A stretch of DNA of 64,000 bases, from assembly GCF_009755265.1 (NCBI RefSeq), contig NZ_WPOO01000010.1, positions 33,890 to 97,889 of the forward strand, read 5' to 3'. A model generated the notes under the pieces. That model was not told where the DNA came from, made no database searches, and saw nothing but the letters and a program-made list of their open reading frames with translations. The DNA is from Adlercreutzia rubneri (GTDB taxonomy: Bacteria; Actinomycetota; Coriobacteriia; Coriobacteriales; Eggerthellaceae). Shown here in pieces: positions 34,554 to 42,696 of this stretch (position 1 is its first letter; each line of letters begins with the position of its first letter). The position numbers and the translations under genes were made by a program.

Positions 34554-35402
34554 ATGAGCTACGAGAACTCCATCGCTTTTTTGGGTCCTGCCGGAACGTA
34601 CTGCAACGAAGCGGCTTTGCGTTTCGCCGCCCGTCTCGGCATCGACGACCCCGATCTGGTGGAGTGCGCTTCTTTCGACGAGGTTTTCGATTGCGTCGAC
34701 GATGGGACGGTGCGCTTCGGCGTCGTCGGCAAGGAGAATTCGCTGGAAGGTCCCGTCACGGCGACGCTCGACAACTTCGCCTTCCGCACCGACTCGGTTA
34801 TCCTGGCCGAGGAGGTGATCGATGTGCGCCATTGTCTGGCGATGCATCCCGAGGCCGCTCGATCCGACATTCGCAGGATCGCCTCCCATCCGCAGGGCAT
34901 CGCGCAGTGCCGCCGCTTTCTGGCGGAGCATTTTAAGGGCGTTTCAACGCTTTCCGTGGCCTCAACGGCCGAAAGCGCGCGGATGGCGGCCGGCGATCTT
35001 GCCACGGCGGGCATCTGCAACCCCCTTGCCGCTCGGTTGCACGGCGCGCGCGTGGTCGCGGAGTCGATACAGGACAACCCCGAGAACCAGACCGCTTTCG
35101 CATTGGTGGGTCGCCTGGTCGATGCCGAGCTTTTGCGGGGTTCGCGCTACAAGACGTCGCTGGCGCTCTTTTTGCGCGCGGACAAGCCCGGTGCCCTACA
35201 GATGATTCTTTCCGAATTCGCCTACGCGGGCATCAACCTGACGATGCTGCAGTCGCGTCCGACAAAAAAGCAGCTGGGAGATTACATGTTCTTCGTTGAG
35301 CTTGACGGGTCAATGCATGATATCGACGTTCAGACTGCCCTCGATTGCCTGCGGCTGAAGTTGCGCGAGGTTAAGGTGCTCGGCAGCTATCCGGTGGAGT
35401 AA
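34554..35402 (+). CDS. pheA: Prephenate dehydratase with ACT domain
   Basis: This enzyme converts prephenate to phenylpyruvate in phenylalanine synthesis and is feedback-regulated through its ACT domain. The 282 residues begin with IAFLGPAGTYCNEAALRFA, then VVGKENSLEGPV (the family ENSxEG motif) and ESIQDNPENQTAFALVG. The last motif normally reads N.TRF; here the Arg is Ala, which may affect activity. The ACT domain (about residues 200-275) reads LFLRADKPGALQMILSEFA and INLTMLQSRPTK, with QSRP in place of the ESRP phenylalanine-binding motif. ATG 34554 lacks a strong ribosome binding site. It is a monofunctional form without chorismate mutase. Confidence 0.92.
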   Translation: MSYENSIAFLGPAGTYCNEAALRFAARLGIDDPDLVECASFDEVFDCVDDGTVRFGVVGKENSLEGPVTATLDNFAFRTDSVILAEEVIDVRHCLAMHPEAARSDIRRIASHPQGIAQCRRFLAEHFKGVSTLSVASTAESARMAAGDLATAGICNPLAARLHGARVVAESIQDNPENQTAFALVGRLVDAELLRGSRYKTSLALFLRADKPGALQMILSEFAYAGINLTMLQSRPTKKQLGDYMFFVELDGSMHDIDVQTALDCLRLKLREVKVLGSYPVE

Positions 35403-36033
35403 CGAGCGATCGCCTCGGTTTGTCGGCGACGGGTCGTTAGTCGCGCAAGGTGCTTTCACCGTCGATGTGCGGTAGCCGGGCGGCTGTTCCCGCTCTCTGT
35501 TTCGAGCAAGTGGTCGGTAGATGCCACTTCGACCCCGAAATGGACGGGAGCCCACCTTCCTTTTTGGCCATTTCTAGGTCGAAGTGGCATTTTCGCGTGC
35601 TTTTTCTTTGGCCCGTCGACCATTTCTGGGTCGAAGTGGCATCTACGCGGCAAATACCGAAGACGAGAGAGCGGGCGACCCGCGATTCTTTCGTGCGGCA
35701 AAGCGGAGTTGCGGCTGAGGGCGCTATCGCAAGCGGCATGTCTTGGTCGCGCAGTCGTCTGCCGCCGCTAGCGAATTCGGGCATGCAAGGGGATTGCGGC
35801 CGACAGCTCGCCAGAGCCGCGCGAGCAGGGCCTTCCCGCCGACGGCGCAAATCGGGCGCGAACGGCGCGGCGCCGAAAATGCCTTGTTACCAGCAGGGGA
35901 GCGCGTAACATTTTCTCGCCGCTGGTAGATGATTTGACCGTTTGTGACCCATTGTGCAGCTTTTGTGGCGATCGAACGGATAATCTAACGCCTGCATGTA
36001 AGAGAGACGAGACACCTATAAGGAGGTGTACGC
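35403..36033. other. Intergenic region with three-part element B, upstream of the hydrogenase operon
   Basis: There is no gene in these 631 bases. Element B occupies 35518-35646. Nearer the hydrogenase genes, a possible -10 TAATCT lies at 35981-35986 with no convincing -35, and the hydA ribosome binding site AAGGAGGTG stands just before 36034. Confidence 0.5.
35518..35646. repeat. Three-part interspersed element, locus B
   Basis: Copies of the GCCACTTCGACCCCGAAATG-type unit lie at 35518-35544 (plus), 35566-35594 (minus) and 35618-35646 (minus). Read on the minus strand this is the same direct, direct, inverted order as loci A and C. Confidence 0.85.
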
Positions 36034-37311
36034 ATGGAAAATCAGGCAACGATGTCAGACTTTGACAGCATCCTTGCCTCGCGTGGCGTTACCCGTCGCA
36101 GCTTCATGAAGCTGTGCGCCGGCATCGCCGCCGCAGCCGGGCTCTCCCAGCTCGCGGTTCCGCGCGTGGCGCAAGCTCTGGAAGAGTCTGTTATCGGCGC
36201 GACGTCCGGCAACCTGTATCCGGTCATCTGGATCGAGGGTGCTTCCTGCACCGGTTGCACGGAGTCCTTCGCCCAGGTGGAGACTCCCGATGTCGCATCG
36301 GTCGTGCTCGACATGATCTCCCTGAACTACTCGGAGACCCTGTCGGCCGCCGCTGGCCACTCCATGGAGGAGGCCAAGGCCCAGACCATCGCGGCAGGCA
36401 ACTACATTCTCATCTACGAGGGCGCCGTGCTCGAGGCCTTCGACGGCAACGCTCTGCGCGTGGCCGGCGAGACCGGCATCACGGCCCTTGTGGAGGCTGC
36501 CGAGTCGGCCAACGCCGTTGTGGCGGTCGGCTCCTGCGCCGTGAACGGCGGCTGGATGGCCGCTGCCCCCAACCCGGCCCAGGCCCTTGGCGTCCAGCAG
36601 TACCTGAAGAAGGTCGGCGTCGCCACGCCGGTCGTCAACGTTCCGGGCTGCCCCGTGAACCCCGAGTGGGTCATGTCCGTGCTCGTGGACGTCGTGGTCA
36701 TGAAGGACATGGACCTGCTGGTGAACCGTCTGAACGAGTTCAACATGCCGGGCGATCTGTTCAACCAGACCATCCATGACAACTGCGAGCGTCGCGGCCA
36801 CTTCGAGAATGGCGAGTTCGTCTACGAATTCGGCTCGAAGGAAGAGGAGATGGGCTACTGCCTGTATCCCGTCGGCTGCAAGGGCCCGCAGACCCGCGCC
36901 CTGTGCGGCGTCACGCTGTGGAACAACCGCCGCAGCTGGTGCGTGCAGTCCGGCGCCCCCTGCATCGGCTGCTGCGAGGCCAACCCGAACAACCCGGGCG
37001 ACAACTGGGCCGAGGTGAACACCCCGTTCTACAAGCGCATGCGCGACCTGCGCATCGGTCCTCTGAGCCTGCAGCCCACCACCATCGCCGTGACCATCAC
37101 CGGCATCGTGGCGGCGGCGCTCGTGGTGCACGGCTTCGGCATGAAGCTCTCCGGCCGCATGGACGGCGGCGCTCCGTTCGAGAAGATCCGCAAGTGGGAT
37201 GCCAAGCATCCCGACCAGGAGATCGGCACCTACGCCGACCCGGTCGCCGGCGGCCCGGTTCTCGACGACGAGCTGCTGCAGAAGAACGCCGAACCCCGTA
37301 ACAACGATTAA
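36034..37311 (+). CDS. hydA: [NiFe] hydrogenase small subunit, Tat-exported
   Basis: This is the electron-transfer subunit of a membrane-bound uptake hydrogenase. A twin-arginine signal (RRSFMK, residues 21-26) and an Ala-rich helix ending near AQA direct folded export. The iron-sulphur ligands are present: EGASCTGCTESF, GSCAVNGGW and VPGCPVNPEW for the proximal cluster, and DNCERRGHFE, CLYPVGCKG, ALCG and WCVQSGAPCIGC for the others. A C-terminal helix at about residues 345-370 anchors it on the outer face. The 425-residue length fits group 1 enzymes with a long tail; assignment to the Coriobacteria-type subgroup would need a classifier. ATG 36034 follows AAGGAGGTG. hydB starts 17 bases after its stop. 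Confidence 0.95.
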   Translation: MENQATMSDFDSILASRGVTRRSFMKLCAGIAAAAGLSQLAVPRVAQALEESVIGATSGNLYPVIWIEGASCTGCTESFAQVETPDVASVVLDMISLNYSETLSAAAGHSMEEAKAQTIAAGNYILIYEGAVLEAFDGNALRVAGETGITALVEAAESANAVVAVGSCAVNGGWMAAAPNPAQALGVQQYLKKVGVATPVVNVPGCPVNPEWVMSVLVDVVVMKDMDLLVNRLNEFNMPGDLFNQTIHDNCERRGHFENGEFVYEFGSKEEEMGYCLYPVGCKGPQTRALCGVTLWNNRRSWCVQSGAPCIGCCEANPNNPGDNWAEVNTPFYKRMRDLRIGPLSLQPTTIAVTITGIVAAALVVHGFGMKLSGRMDGGAPFEKIRKWDAKHPDQEIGTYADPVAGGPVLDDELLQKNAEPRNND

Positions 37312-37328
37312 GAAGGAGGTGAGCTGAC

Positions 37329-39002
37329 TTGACACGTTCTGTTATTGATCCCATTACCCGTATCGAGGGCCATCTCCGCGTCGAGATGGAGGTCGAGAAC
37401 GGCGTGGTCGCCGACGCCTGGGTGTCCGGCGGCTGCTTCCGCGGCATGGAGCTCGTCGTGCAGAACCGCACCCCCGAGGATGCGGCCCAAATCGTCGAGC
37501 GCATCTGCGGCGTGTGCCCCGTTTCGCACGCGCATGCCTCCTCGATCGCCGGTGACAAGGCCTACGGCATCACCATTTCGAACAACGCCCGCATCGTGCG
37601 TAACCTGCTGGAGGGCGCTCAGTTCCTGCACAGCCATATCCTGTGGCTGTACAACCTGGCGGCTCTCGATTACGTGAACCCGCTGAATGCGCTTCAGGCC
37701 AACGTCGACGACGCCTACGCCGTGGCCCTGGAGAACGGCCTGGCGCTGCACTCCGACCTCAACCAGCTCTACGAGAAGCTGGCGGCCTTTGCCGACAACG
37801 GCCAGCTGTCCATCTTCTCGGGCAACTGGTTCGACGCCGACGGCGGCGAGGCCTACGTCGACAACCCTGAGGCGAACCTGATCCTCACCTCCCATTACCT
37901 GGAGGCCCTGAAGATGCAGGCCCGCTCCTCCGAGATGGCGGCGCTGCTCGGCGGCAAGATGCCCCACGTCATGACCTCCATTCCCGGCGGCAACATGTGG
38001 GTGCCCACCGAGAGCAAGCTCGACGATCTGCTCGCCATGGCCACCGAGGTCCGCGACTGGGTCAACGACACCGTCCTCGCCGACACCGTGATGCTCGCCA
38101 AGCTCTATCCCGAGGTGCTCACCTTCGGCAAGGGCTGCGGCCGCTACATCGCCTGGGGCGTCTTTGAAGGCCCCGACTGGCCCTACGGCGACAACTACAC
38201 CGAGCAGATGCTCAACCGCTACCTGCCCATGGCCGTCCTGGACGAGCAGTTCCAGGCGTCGGACGTGCAGGAGAACCTCATCACCGAGTACATGGGCCGT
38301 TCCTGGTACAAGGGCAGCGAGACCTACACCTCGCCGTACTTCGTCACCGATCCGGACTTCACCGAGTACAACGTCGACGACCGCTACAGCTGGGTGAAGG
38401 CCCCCGCCTACGACGGCAAGCCCATGGAGGCCGGCTCCATGGCCCGCATCTTCGCGGCCTACGTGCGCGGCGTGCCCTTCATCAAGGAGCAGGTCGACGC
38501 CGTTCTCGGCATCCTCGGCGCCAAGCCGGGCGACCTGGCCGCCTTCCAGTCCACCCTGGGACGCACCGCCATCCGCCAGATCGAGACCATCTACATCGCC
38601 AACCTCATGGTGGAATGGGTCAACGAGCTCGCCGAGGCCATTAAGGGCGGCGACTCCGAGTACTTCCGCGAGCCTGCCCGTCTCACCGGCGAGGGCACGG
38701 GCTTCTGGGAGGCCCCCCGCGGCGCGCTCTACCACTCCGAGAAGGTGGTCGACGGTAAGATCGAGGGCTACCAGATCATCATCCCGTCCACGTGGAACCT
38801 GGCTCCCATCAACGGCGACGGCGAGCACGGCCCGCTCGAGCAGGCGCTCATCGGCGTTCCGGTGGCCGACATCGAGAAGCCCATCAACGCCCTGCGCACG
38901 GTTCACTCCTTCGACCCCTGCACCGCTTGCGCCGTGCATGTCACGGAGCGCGGTACCGGCAAGCACTTCGAGACCGTCACCAGCCCTTGGGGGGTGAAGT
39001 AA
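37329..39002 (+). CDS. hydB: [NiFe] hydrogenase large subunit
   Basis: This subunit carries the NiFe(CN)2CO catalytic centre that splits H2. The L1 motif RICGVCPVSHAHAS (about residue 57) and the C-terminal L2 motif DPCTACAVH supply the four Cys ligands. Some 20 residues after the His of L2 form the extension that a maturation protease must remove. The length is 557 residues, normal for the family. Translation starts at TTG 37329, about seven bases after AAGGAGGTG, an uncommon start for so abundant a protein. It lies between hydA and the cytochrome b gene, with a one-base gap to the latter. It would be exported bound to HydA. Confidence 0.96.
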   Translation: MTRSVIDPITRIEGHLRVEMEVENGVVADAWVSGGCFRGMELVVQNRTPEDAAQIVERICGVCPVSHAHASSIAGDKAYGITISNNARIVRNLLEGAQFLHSHILWLYNLAALDYVNPLNALQANVDDAYAVALENGLALHSDLNQLYEKLAAFADNGQLSIFSGNWFDADGGEAYVDNPEANLILTSHYLEALKMQARSSEMAALLGGKMPHVMTSIPGGNMWVPTESKLDDLLAMATEVRDWVNDTVLADTVMLAKLYPEVLTFGKGCGRYIAWGVFEGPDWPYGDNYTEQMLNRYLPMAVLDEQFQASDVQENLITEYMGRSWYKGSETYTSPYFVTDPDFTEYNVDDRYSWVKAPAYDGKPMEAGSMARIFAAYVRGVPFIKEQVDAVLGILGAKPGDLAAFQSTLGRTAIRQIETIYIANLMVEWVNELAEAIKGGDSEYFREPARLTGEGTGFWEAPRGALYHSEKVVDGKIEGYQIIIPSTWNLAPINGDGEHGPLEQALIGVPVADIEKPINALRTVHSFDPCTACAVHVTERGTGKHFETVTSPWGVK

Positions 39003-39003
39003 G

Positions 39004-39690
39004 ATGGCCCATCTCGCTCACTACAAAGAGGCCCACCCTCTTATCTTCGTGGTGACCCACTGGATCAACCTGATCGCCATGGTCATGCTCATCCTGTCGG
39101 GCATCATCATCCACTTCCCGGTGCTGCCGTTCCTCACGGGCATCGCCCGCGGCTGCCATCTGTTCTTCGGTTTCGTGCTGTTCATCAACTGCGTGGCCCG
39201 CGTCATCATGGCCTTCTTCGTGAAGACCGCGCCGACCGGCGGCACGCGCCAGCAGGTGACCGACTTCAAGACCTGGCTGCCCCAGAAGGACAACCGTCAT
39301 CAGGCCCTGGAGTGGATCAAGTACTACCTGTTCCTGAAGAAGGATCATCCCCTGGGCGCCAAGCTCGGCGTGCCGCAGAAGATCAGCTACCTCTTGATCC
39401 CGATCCTCATCGTGCTGATGTTCTGGACGGGGCTCTGCCTGTGGGGCGTGACCATGAACGTGCCCGTGTTCGCCGCGACGACGAACCTCGTGGGCGGTCT
39501 CATGTCCATGCGCATCATCCACTACTTCGGCATGTACGTGTTCATCATCTTCATGTTCATCCATATCTACCTGGTCAATGTTGAGGGCTTCGCCCCCACC
39601 AAGCTCATGTTCATTCGCAAGGAGCATGGCGGCCTGGTGTACGACCCCGACCTGCACAACATCGTTGGGGAGGACGCCGACCTCCACTAA
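39004..39690 (+). CDS. Hydrogenase b-type cytochrome subunit
   Basis: This is the membrane subunit that passes electrons from HydA to the quinone pool. The 228 residues hold four hydrophobic segments with candidate haem-ligand His residues (VVTHWINLIAM, GCHLFFGF, IIHYFGMYVF, MFIHIYLV), the pattern of the Ni/Fe-hydrogenase cytochrome b family. It starts one base after the hydB stop and is followed by an intrinsic terminator at 39712, which closes the three-gene operon. No maturation genes follow directly; the protease is encoded at 45662. Confidence 0.93.
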   Translation: MAHLAHYKEAHPLIFVVTHWINLIAMVMLILSGIIIHFPVLPFLTGIARGCHLFFGFVLFINCVARVIMAFFVKTAPTGGTRQQVTDFKTWLPQKDNRHQALEWIKYYLFLKKDHPLGAKLGVPQKISYLLIPILIVLMFWTGLCLWGVTMNVPVFAATTNLVGGLMSMRIIHYFGMYVFIIFMFIHIYLVNVEGFAPTKLMFIRKEHGGLVYDPDLHNIVGEDADLH

Positions 39691-39711
39691 GGGTCGCGCG
39701 CGCCGAAGTCG

Positions 39712-39743
39712 AAAGGGCGGTCTCGCAAGGGGCCGCCCTTTTT
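39712..39743 (+). terminator. Intrinsic terminator of the hydrogenase operon
   Basis: AAAGGGCGG (39712-39720) pairs with CCGCCCTTT (39733-39741), and the T run reaches 39743. Confidence 0.82.
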
Positions 39744-39767
39744 GTTGCGAGTCTTCCATTGGCGGGC

Positions 39768-39871
39768 CACGGGGTAGTGCTCAGTCGCTCAGACAGTCCT
39801 CGCTTTGGAGAACAGGACATTGAGTCCTGTTCTCGTCGCTGCGGAACTCGCTTGGTGAGCACCACCCCGTG
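39768..39871. repeat. 104-base imperfect palindrome with strong inner hairpin
   Basis: The outer arms CACGGGGTAGTGCTCA (39768-39783) and TGAGCACCACCCCGTG (39856-39871) pair over 16 bases with one G-T. An inner perfect 11-bp stem lies at 39808-39818 and 39824-39834 around a 5-base loop. It sits in the gap between the hydrogenase operon and the Pip genes. Confidence 0.8.
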
Positions 39872-39877
39872 TCCCTT

Positions 39878-39908
39878 TGCAAGTTAAACGCAATCGAGTG
39901 CAAGTTAA
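39878..39908. promoter_or_regulatory. Direct repeat TGCAAGTTAA, two copies 21 bp apart
   Basis: TGCAAGTTAA occurs at 39878-39887 and 39899-39908. The centre-to-centre distance is two helical turns, a spacing typical of activator or repressor half-sites. It lies upstream of the YhgE/Pip genes. Confidence 0.4.
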
Positions 39909-40044
39909 GAGGAGACGCAGCCGAGATAGTTGCTTGACCAAACGTTCCGAACCGTCAACAAGAGGAAGCAAACTTGCCGGGGTTGCGTTATGATTAACGG
40001 CAACTCTGTACACTTACCGACTGCAGGCGGAAAGGACCCGTTTC

Positions 40045-42696
40045 GTGCGGAATGTTCTGAAGATACTCAAGCGCGATCTTCTGCGTCTTTTGAAAACGCC
40101 GCAGGCGCTCGTGGTCGTGTTCGCCCTCATGGTGATTCCCTCGCTGTACACCTGGTACAACGTCATCGGGTTCTGGAACCCCTACGACAACACCGGCAAC
40201 CTCACGGTCTGCGTGGTGAACCAGGACGCGGGCGGTTCCTCCGAGCTCACCGGCGAGCTGAACGTGGGGGAGCGCATCGTGGACCAGCTGCATGAGAACA
40301 ACCAGCTGCACTGGGAATTCACCGACTACGACGCGGCCATGAACGAGCTGAAGAGCGGACGCGCCTACGCGGCCTATGTCATCCCCGAGCATTTCACCGC
40401 CGATCTGCTCACCATCACCACCGGAAGCTTCACGCAGCCCAAGATCGAGTACTACGTGAACGAGAAATCGGGCCCGGTGGCGCCCAAGATCACCGACACG
40501 GGCGCCACAACCTTGGACGAGACCATCAACTCCACCTTCGTCGCCACCGTAAGCGACGTGGTCGTCAAGACCATCGACGAGAAGGTGAACGAGGGGCGCG
40601 AGAGCACCAAGGAGATGCAGTCGAAGGCCGCGCAGAAGATATCGGAGGCCGTCGCCGCCACCGGCGAGGTGCGCCGCGTGCTCGCCGATTTGGGGGATGC
40701 GTCGAAGGCGGCCAAGGACAAGGCTGCCTCGGCCAAAGAGACGCTCTCCGAAGCGAGTGCCGGCATCGACGCGGCCGATAAGTCCTTAGGCCAGATGGGG
40801 GAGACCGCGACGGCCATGCAGAAGACCTTGAGCGACTTCTCCGCCTTCGCGCTGCCGGCCGTCACCGCCGGCCTCGACGACATCACCCAGGCGTCGAACG
40901 ACGCCACCTCGGCCGCCGCGCGCCTCACCGCCGCCTTCGGCGAGGCCCAGGGAGGCATCCAGGCGGCGCTGGCCCAGGGAAGCGCCGCCGTGCAGGAGAG
41001 CGGCCAGCTGGCGTCCTCTGTGCGCGCGGCGGCGGGCTCCCTTCCCGCCGGCAGCAGCGAGCGCGCCGCCCTGGAGGCTCTGGCCGACTCCCTGGACGAG
41101 CGGACCCGGGCGGCCTCGACGGCCCTGGACGCGCTGACGGTCGCCAACGACCGCGCGCAGTCCTCGGCGGCCGCGCTCTCCGACGCGGCATCGGCCCTTG
41201 ATGGCGCGGTGCGCCAGGCGACCAGCGGCGCGTCGGCCTATTCCACGACGTTGTTCGGCACCACGCTACCCGCCGTGAACGACGCGCTGGACGCGCTGGC
41301 CGAAACTTCGTCGGCCCTTTCCGGGGCCCTTGAGACCCAGCGGCTCCTCGTGGCCCAGACCGGGCTCGTCATCGACCAGCTGGACGCCACCATGGACACG
41401 GCCGCCTCAACGGTGGCCGAGACCGACCGGCTCTTCGCCGGCCTGGAAAGCGAGCTGGGCATCGTCTACAACGACGTGCTCGCCTTCGGCACCTCCGACG
41501 CGCTTTCCCGGCTCGTAGGCGAGGGCGGTCTTGACGCCGACAAGATCGCGGCGTTTATGGCGTCGCCCACCGAGGTGGTCACCGAGCAGCTCTATCCGCT
41601 GAACGCCTACGGCAGCGCCATGGCGCCCTTGTTCATGAACCTCACGTTCTGGATCGGCGCCTTCATGCTGCTCGTCATCATGCGCCAGGAGGCGGACGGC
41701 GAGGGCATCCCCGGCCTGACCCTGGCCCAGCGCTATTGGGGCCGGTATTTGTTCCTTGCGGCCATCGCCGTGATGCAGGCGGTCATCTGCTGTGTCGGGG
41801 TGCTCGCGCTCGGCGTGCAAACCGTCTCGGCGCCGGCGCTCATCTTCGCCGCGGCGCTGGCGTCGCTTGCCTACCTCTCCATCATCTACGCCTTCTCCGT
41901 CACGCTGCAGCATATCGGCAAGGGCATCTGCGTCGTTCTCGTGTTCGCCCAGATCCCCGGCGCCACGGGCCTCTATCCGATTGAGATGACCTCGCCGTTC
42001 TTCCAATCCATCTACCCGCTGTTCCCCTTCACCTACGGCATCGGGGCCATGCGCGAGGCCATCTGCGGCTTCTACGGCGGCCAGTACGTCTCCGACCTGC
42101 TCGTGCTAGCGCTGTTCCTCGTGCTGTTCATGGCGCTCGGGCTCCTCATCCGCCCCCTCATGGCGAACGTGAACCGCATGGTGGCCCGCCAGGTGCGCGA
42201 CGGCGGCCTGTTCAACGGCGAGGACGTCGACATCCCCGTGCGCCCCTACCGCATCTCCCAGATCATGCGGGCGCTCTCCGACAAGGACACCTACGCCACG
42301 GCCTTGCAGCAGCGCTACGCGACGTTCAACCGCTGGTATCCGCAGCTCATGAAGGGCGCGCTCGTTTTGGGCGTGGCGGTGCCGGTGGTCCTTGCGGTCA
42401 TCTTCGCCCTGACGCCGACTGAGAAGGTGTGGCTGCTCACGGGCTGGCTCATTTGGATCATCGTCATTTTCGTGGCGCTCGTGGTCATCGAGAGCCTGCG
42501 CTTCAGCTTCGAGCGGCAGCTGAAGCTGGAGAGCCTCTCCGACGCGAGCCTGATCGACCTGTACGGCGCCACGGCGGACGTGGAGCGAGCCGCCTGCATG
42601 GATGCGCGCGACGCGGGCTTCGGCGATCGGGAGCGCGCGTGCGCTCGCGATGCCGCGCGCGACGGTGCGGAAGGGGAGGAGGCCCGTCATGAATAA
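40045..42696 (+). CDS. YhgE/Pip family membrane protein 1
   Basis: This is a large membrane protein of the YhgE/Pip (phage infection protein) family, relatives of which serve as phage receptors or as ABC-2-like export components; the biochemical role is not settled. Of 883 residues, the N-terminal helix and motif VIPSLYTWYNVIGFWNPYDN are diagnostic. A long helical, Ala-rich extracellular region (about 190-500) follows. Five to six C-terminal membrane segments (about 525-720) come next, then two more helices and a charged tail. The GTG start at 40045 is preceded by GGAAAGGA. Its end overlaps the second family member by eight bases. It follows the hydrogenase operon terminator and so is a separate unit. 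Confidence 0.88.
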   Translation: MRNVLKILKRDLLRLLKTPQALVVVFALMVIPSLYTWYNVIGFWNPYDNTGNLTVCVVNQDAGGSSELTGELNVGERIVDQLHENNQLHWEFTDYDAAMNELKSGRAYAAYVIPEHFTADLLTITTGSFTQPKIEYYVNEKSGPVAPKITDTGATTLDETINSTFVATVSDVVVKTIDEKVNEGRESTKEMQSKAAQKISEAVAATGEVRRVLADLGDASKAAKDKAASAKETLSEASAGIDAADKSLGQMGETATAMQKTLSDFSAFALPAVTAGLDDITQASNDATSAAARLTAAFGEAQGGIQAALAQGSAAVQESGQLASSVRAAAGSLPAGSSERAALEALADSLDERTRAASTALDALTVANDRAQSSAAALSDAASALDGAVRQATSGASAYSTTLFGTTLPAVNDALDALAETSSALSGALETQRLLVAQTGLVIDQLDATMDTAASTVAETDRLFAGLESELGIVYNDVLAFGTSDALSRLVGEGGLDADKIAAFMASPTEVVTEQLYPLNAYGSAMAPLFMNLTFWIGAFMLLVIMRQEADGEGIPGLTLAQRYWGRYLFLAAIAVMQAVICCVGVLALGVQTVSAPALIFAAALASLAYLSIIYAFSVTLQHIGKGICVVLVFAQIPGATGLYPIEMTSPFFQSIYPLFPFTYGIGAMREAICGFYGGQYVSDLLVLALFLVLFMALGLLIRPLMANVNRMVARQVRDGGLFNGEDVDIPVRPYRISQIMRALSDKDTYATALQQRYATFNRWYPQLMKGALVLGVAVPVVLAVIFALTPTEKVWLLTGWLIWIIVIFVALVVIESLRFSFERQLKLESLSDASLIDLYGATADVERAACMDARDAGFGDRERACARDAARDGAEGEEARHE

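Noticed and set aside
42602..42688. Longer N-terminus for the second Pip protein
   Set aside because: ATG 42689 has a strong Shine-Dalgarno and gives the family N-terminus. The upstream residues are Arg/Ala-rich read-through of the first gene.
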